From the NCBI GenBank assembly GCA_021162265.1, contig JAGGZA010000059.1, forward strand, positions 1 through 7,409: a DNA stretch of 7,409 bases. Reading direction: 5' to 3'. The stretch is from Candidatus Aerophobota bacterium (GTDB taxonomy: Bacteria > Aerophobota > Aerophobia > Aerophobales > B3-G15). How positions within the stretch are numbered: the first letter of the stretch is position 1; each line of letters starts with the position of its first letter. Both the position numbers and the translations under genes were made by a program. The notes beneath the pieces are model-generated. The model made no database searches. It was given only the letters and a program-made list of their open reading frames with translations, and had not been told where the DNA came from. Below, piece by piece: positions 6,115-7,409 of the stretch.

Positions 6115-7403
6115 TTTTTTCTAAGTTCCTCATAACAGATGAAAATCTCCTCAGGAGTGGTACCATACTCTGCAACTTTTTTAGGAAGATTTCCTTCTTC
6201 TATCCATTTCTGGATATTTTTACCTACCATACCAGGTATCATCAAGGCTCTTCCCATACAAACAGCTTTGACATAGGGACTTCCCATGGCAATTGCTTTA
6301 AATATGCCATCTTCGCTGGAAAATCCACCGGCAATAGCTATATCTGGTACTTTTATTCCTCTTTCTGTAAGCTGTTTGCAGAACTTATAGGTAAGGGATT
6401 CAAGGTAAAATGTTGGAATACCCCATTCGTTCATCATCACCCATGGGCTCATTCCTGTCCCTCCCGGAGCACCATCTATAGTGATAAGATCAAGTTTAGC
6501 TTCTGCTCCGTAGCGCAAGGCCATAGCAAGTTCTGCTTGAGAATAAGCTCCTGTTTTAAGAGTGATTCTTTTAAATCCAATTTTACGCAGTCGGTCTATT
6601 TCTTTAAGAAATGACTCTCTTGTGACAAATCCTAAACGGGAGTGTCTTTCAAATTCTCTGATTTCTCCTTCCTTGTATGCTCTTTGTACCTCGGGAAGTG
6701 TGGGATCGGGAAGTACAATATATCCTCTTTTTTTAAGCTCAATGGCTCTTTCAAGCTCCTTAATTTTTATCTCTCCTCCAATAGATTTTGCTCCCTGTCC
6801 CCATTTTAATTCTATGGTGTCAAGATTATGTTTCTGTAAAACGTACTCTGCTACTCCAAATTTTGTATCCTCTACATTCATCTGCACCAGAATTTCACCA
6901 TATCCTTCATGAAATCTTCTGTAGATTTGAATTCTTCTGTCCATCTCAGGAGAATTTTTAATTTTTCCATTGCTGTCAAGTTCAAGTTCGGGATCTATTC
7001 CACACACATTCTCGCCACATACAAGTGTTATGCCTGAGATAGCTGCCCCAATAGCAAAGTGTTCCCAGTTTCTTCTTGCTATTTCTGTAGAACCTAATGC
7101 TCCGGTAAAGATGGGAATACGCATTCTGACTTTCTTTTCTCTTCCGTACTCTGTCTCAGTGTCAACGTTTGGAAAGACTGCCGTATCAGGTCCAGGTTCG
7201 ACTTCTTCTGGTAATCCCTTTGCTCCGACAGCGTAACCTTGAATATTCAGGTGGGAATAATCTACAGGATAATTTTTATCTGCACCCGCTGTTATCTGTC
7301 CAAAGGGTTTTGGATAAATAACCTCACGCCCCCTGAAAGAAGCAAGCCATACCTCGCACCCACCTTTGCATCCATCGACACATACACTACACAGCCCTGA
7401 CAT
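6099..7403 (-). CDS. FMN-binding glutamate-synthase-family protein (archaeal/anaerobe type), C-terminus lost by frameshift
   Basis: The 434 codons match the FMN-binding synthase domain of glutamate synthase, the (beta/alpha)8 barrel where 2-oxoglutarate and ammonia form glutamate in GltB. Visible motifs are LKWGQGAK (199-206), DGAPGGTGMSP (310-320) and the FMN-phosphate-binding region IAGGFSSEDGIFKAIAMG (357-374). An N-terminal Cys motif CxxCxxxCxxxC (Cys5, 8, 12, 16) suggests a metal or Fe-S site. The glutaminase domain and the GltB 3Fe-4S cysteines are absent, so glutamine is not the direct ammonia source and true glutamate synthase activity is unproven. The frame closes at TAA (6101-6099), five codons after a run of six A (6115-6120); one more A would give ELRKKYG and continue into the conserved C-terminus. 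Only six bases precede the ATG at 7403 and the frame stays open through them, so the true start may lie outside the window. Confidence 0.88.
   Translation of the reverse strand: MSGLCSVCVDGCKGGCEVWLASFRGREVIYPKPFGQITAGADKNYPVDYSHLNIQGYAVGAKGLPEEVEPGPDTAVFPNVDTETEYGREKKVRMRIPIFTGALGSTEIARRNWEHFAIGAAISGITLVCGENVCGIDPELELDSNGKIKNSPEMDRRIQIYRRFHEGYGEILVQMNVEDTKFGVAEYVLQKHNLDTIELKWGQGAKSIGGEIKIKELERAIELKKRGYIVLPDPTLPEVQRAYKEGEIREFERHSRLGFVTRESFLKEIDRLRKIGFKRITLKTGAYSQAELAMALRYGAEAKLDLITIDGAPGGTGMSPWVMMNEWGIPTFYLESLTYKFCKQLTERGIKVPDIAIAGGFSSEDGIFKAIAMGSPYVKAVCMGRALMIPGMVGKNIQKWIEEGNLPKKVAEYGTTPEEIFICYEELRKNTEKK
6114..6120 (-). other. A AAA AAT heptamer at the frame change
   Basis: On the minus strand the zero frame reads AGA AAA AAT ACG, so A AAA AAT has the X XXY YYZ form that permits a -1 ribosomal shift. 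After the shift the next codon is TAC, which is the frame of the conserved C-terminus. GAGGA (6127-6131) lies 6 bases upstream, nearer than the ~10 bases of the dnaX stimulator. The only nearby downstream inverted repeat is GGTAT/ATACC (6064-6075), too small to stimulate shifting. A dropped A in a homopolymer explains the same picture more simply. Confidence 0.4.
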
Positions 7404-7409
7404 AGGAAC

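Noticed and set aside
5915..6175. 86-codon minus-strand open frame across the frameshift region
   Set aside because: It lies in the third frame, distinct from both frames with family similarity, and its arginine- and tyrosine-rich translation resembles no protein I know; it is a shadow.
1..7409. Mobile elements, CRISPR arrays, tRNA or rRNA genes
   Set aside because: I saw no transposase, terminal inverted repeats, regularly spaced repeats or conserved RNA motifs. The window is continuous housekeeping genes with one short intergenic region.

Overview
The window is a stretch of A+T-rich bacterial chromosome in which every recognisable gene lies on the minus strand, so transcription runs from high to low coordinates. 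Shine-Dalgarno sites (AAGGA, GAGGG, AGAGGA), one TTG start, gene gaps of a few bases and one 8-base overlap are typical of bacteria. The gene set is mostly housekeeping: glutamine-dependent carbamoyl-phosphate synthase, MnmG, HisH, a QueG-like iron-sulfur protein and an archaeal/anaerobe-type FMN glutamate-synthase-like protein. Together with the split carB, this suggests an anaerobic, perhaps thermophilic or deep-branching, uncultured lineage. The sequence alone does not allow a phylum call.

Layout in transcription order. (1) 7403-5884: an FMN-dependent glutamate-synthase-family gene at the right edge. It is interrupted near its 3' end by a one-base frame change in a run of six A. The first 434 codons are open, and the last 76 codons of the family continue in the -1 frame. 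(2) 5883-5725: a 159-base intergenic region with a strong 13-bp hairpin, a small repeat cluster and a plausible promoter for what follows. (3) 5724-2979: carA and the N-terminal half only of carB, overlapping by 8 bases. (4) 2970-1090: mnmG, 8 bases after the carB stop. (5) 1086-400: a short QueG-like Fe-S protein, 3 bases after mnmG. (6) 357-1: the start of hisH, cut by the left edge.

carA-carB(N)-mnmG-queG-like-hisH reads as one operon: no gap exceeds 42 bases and none contains a terminator. It mixes carbamoyl-phosphate supply for pyrimidines and arginine, tRNA wobble-base modification (MnmG, perhaps the QueG-like protein) and histidine synthesis. CarA and HisH are both class I glutamine amidotransferases, and the gene upstream is a glutamate-synthase relative, so glutamine/glutamate nitrogen chemistry is a loose common theme.

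The two points most worth a second look are the clean split of carB, whose carbamoyl-phosphate-forming half is absent here, and the frameshift in the glutamate-synthase-like gene. I see no mobile element, CRISPR array, tRNA or rRNA, and nothing that demands a wholly new system.
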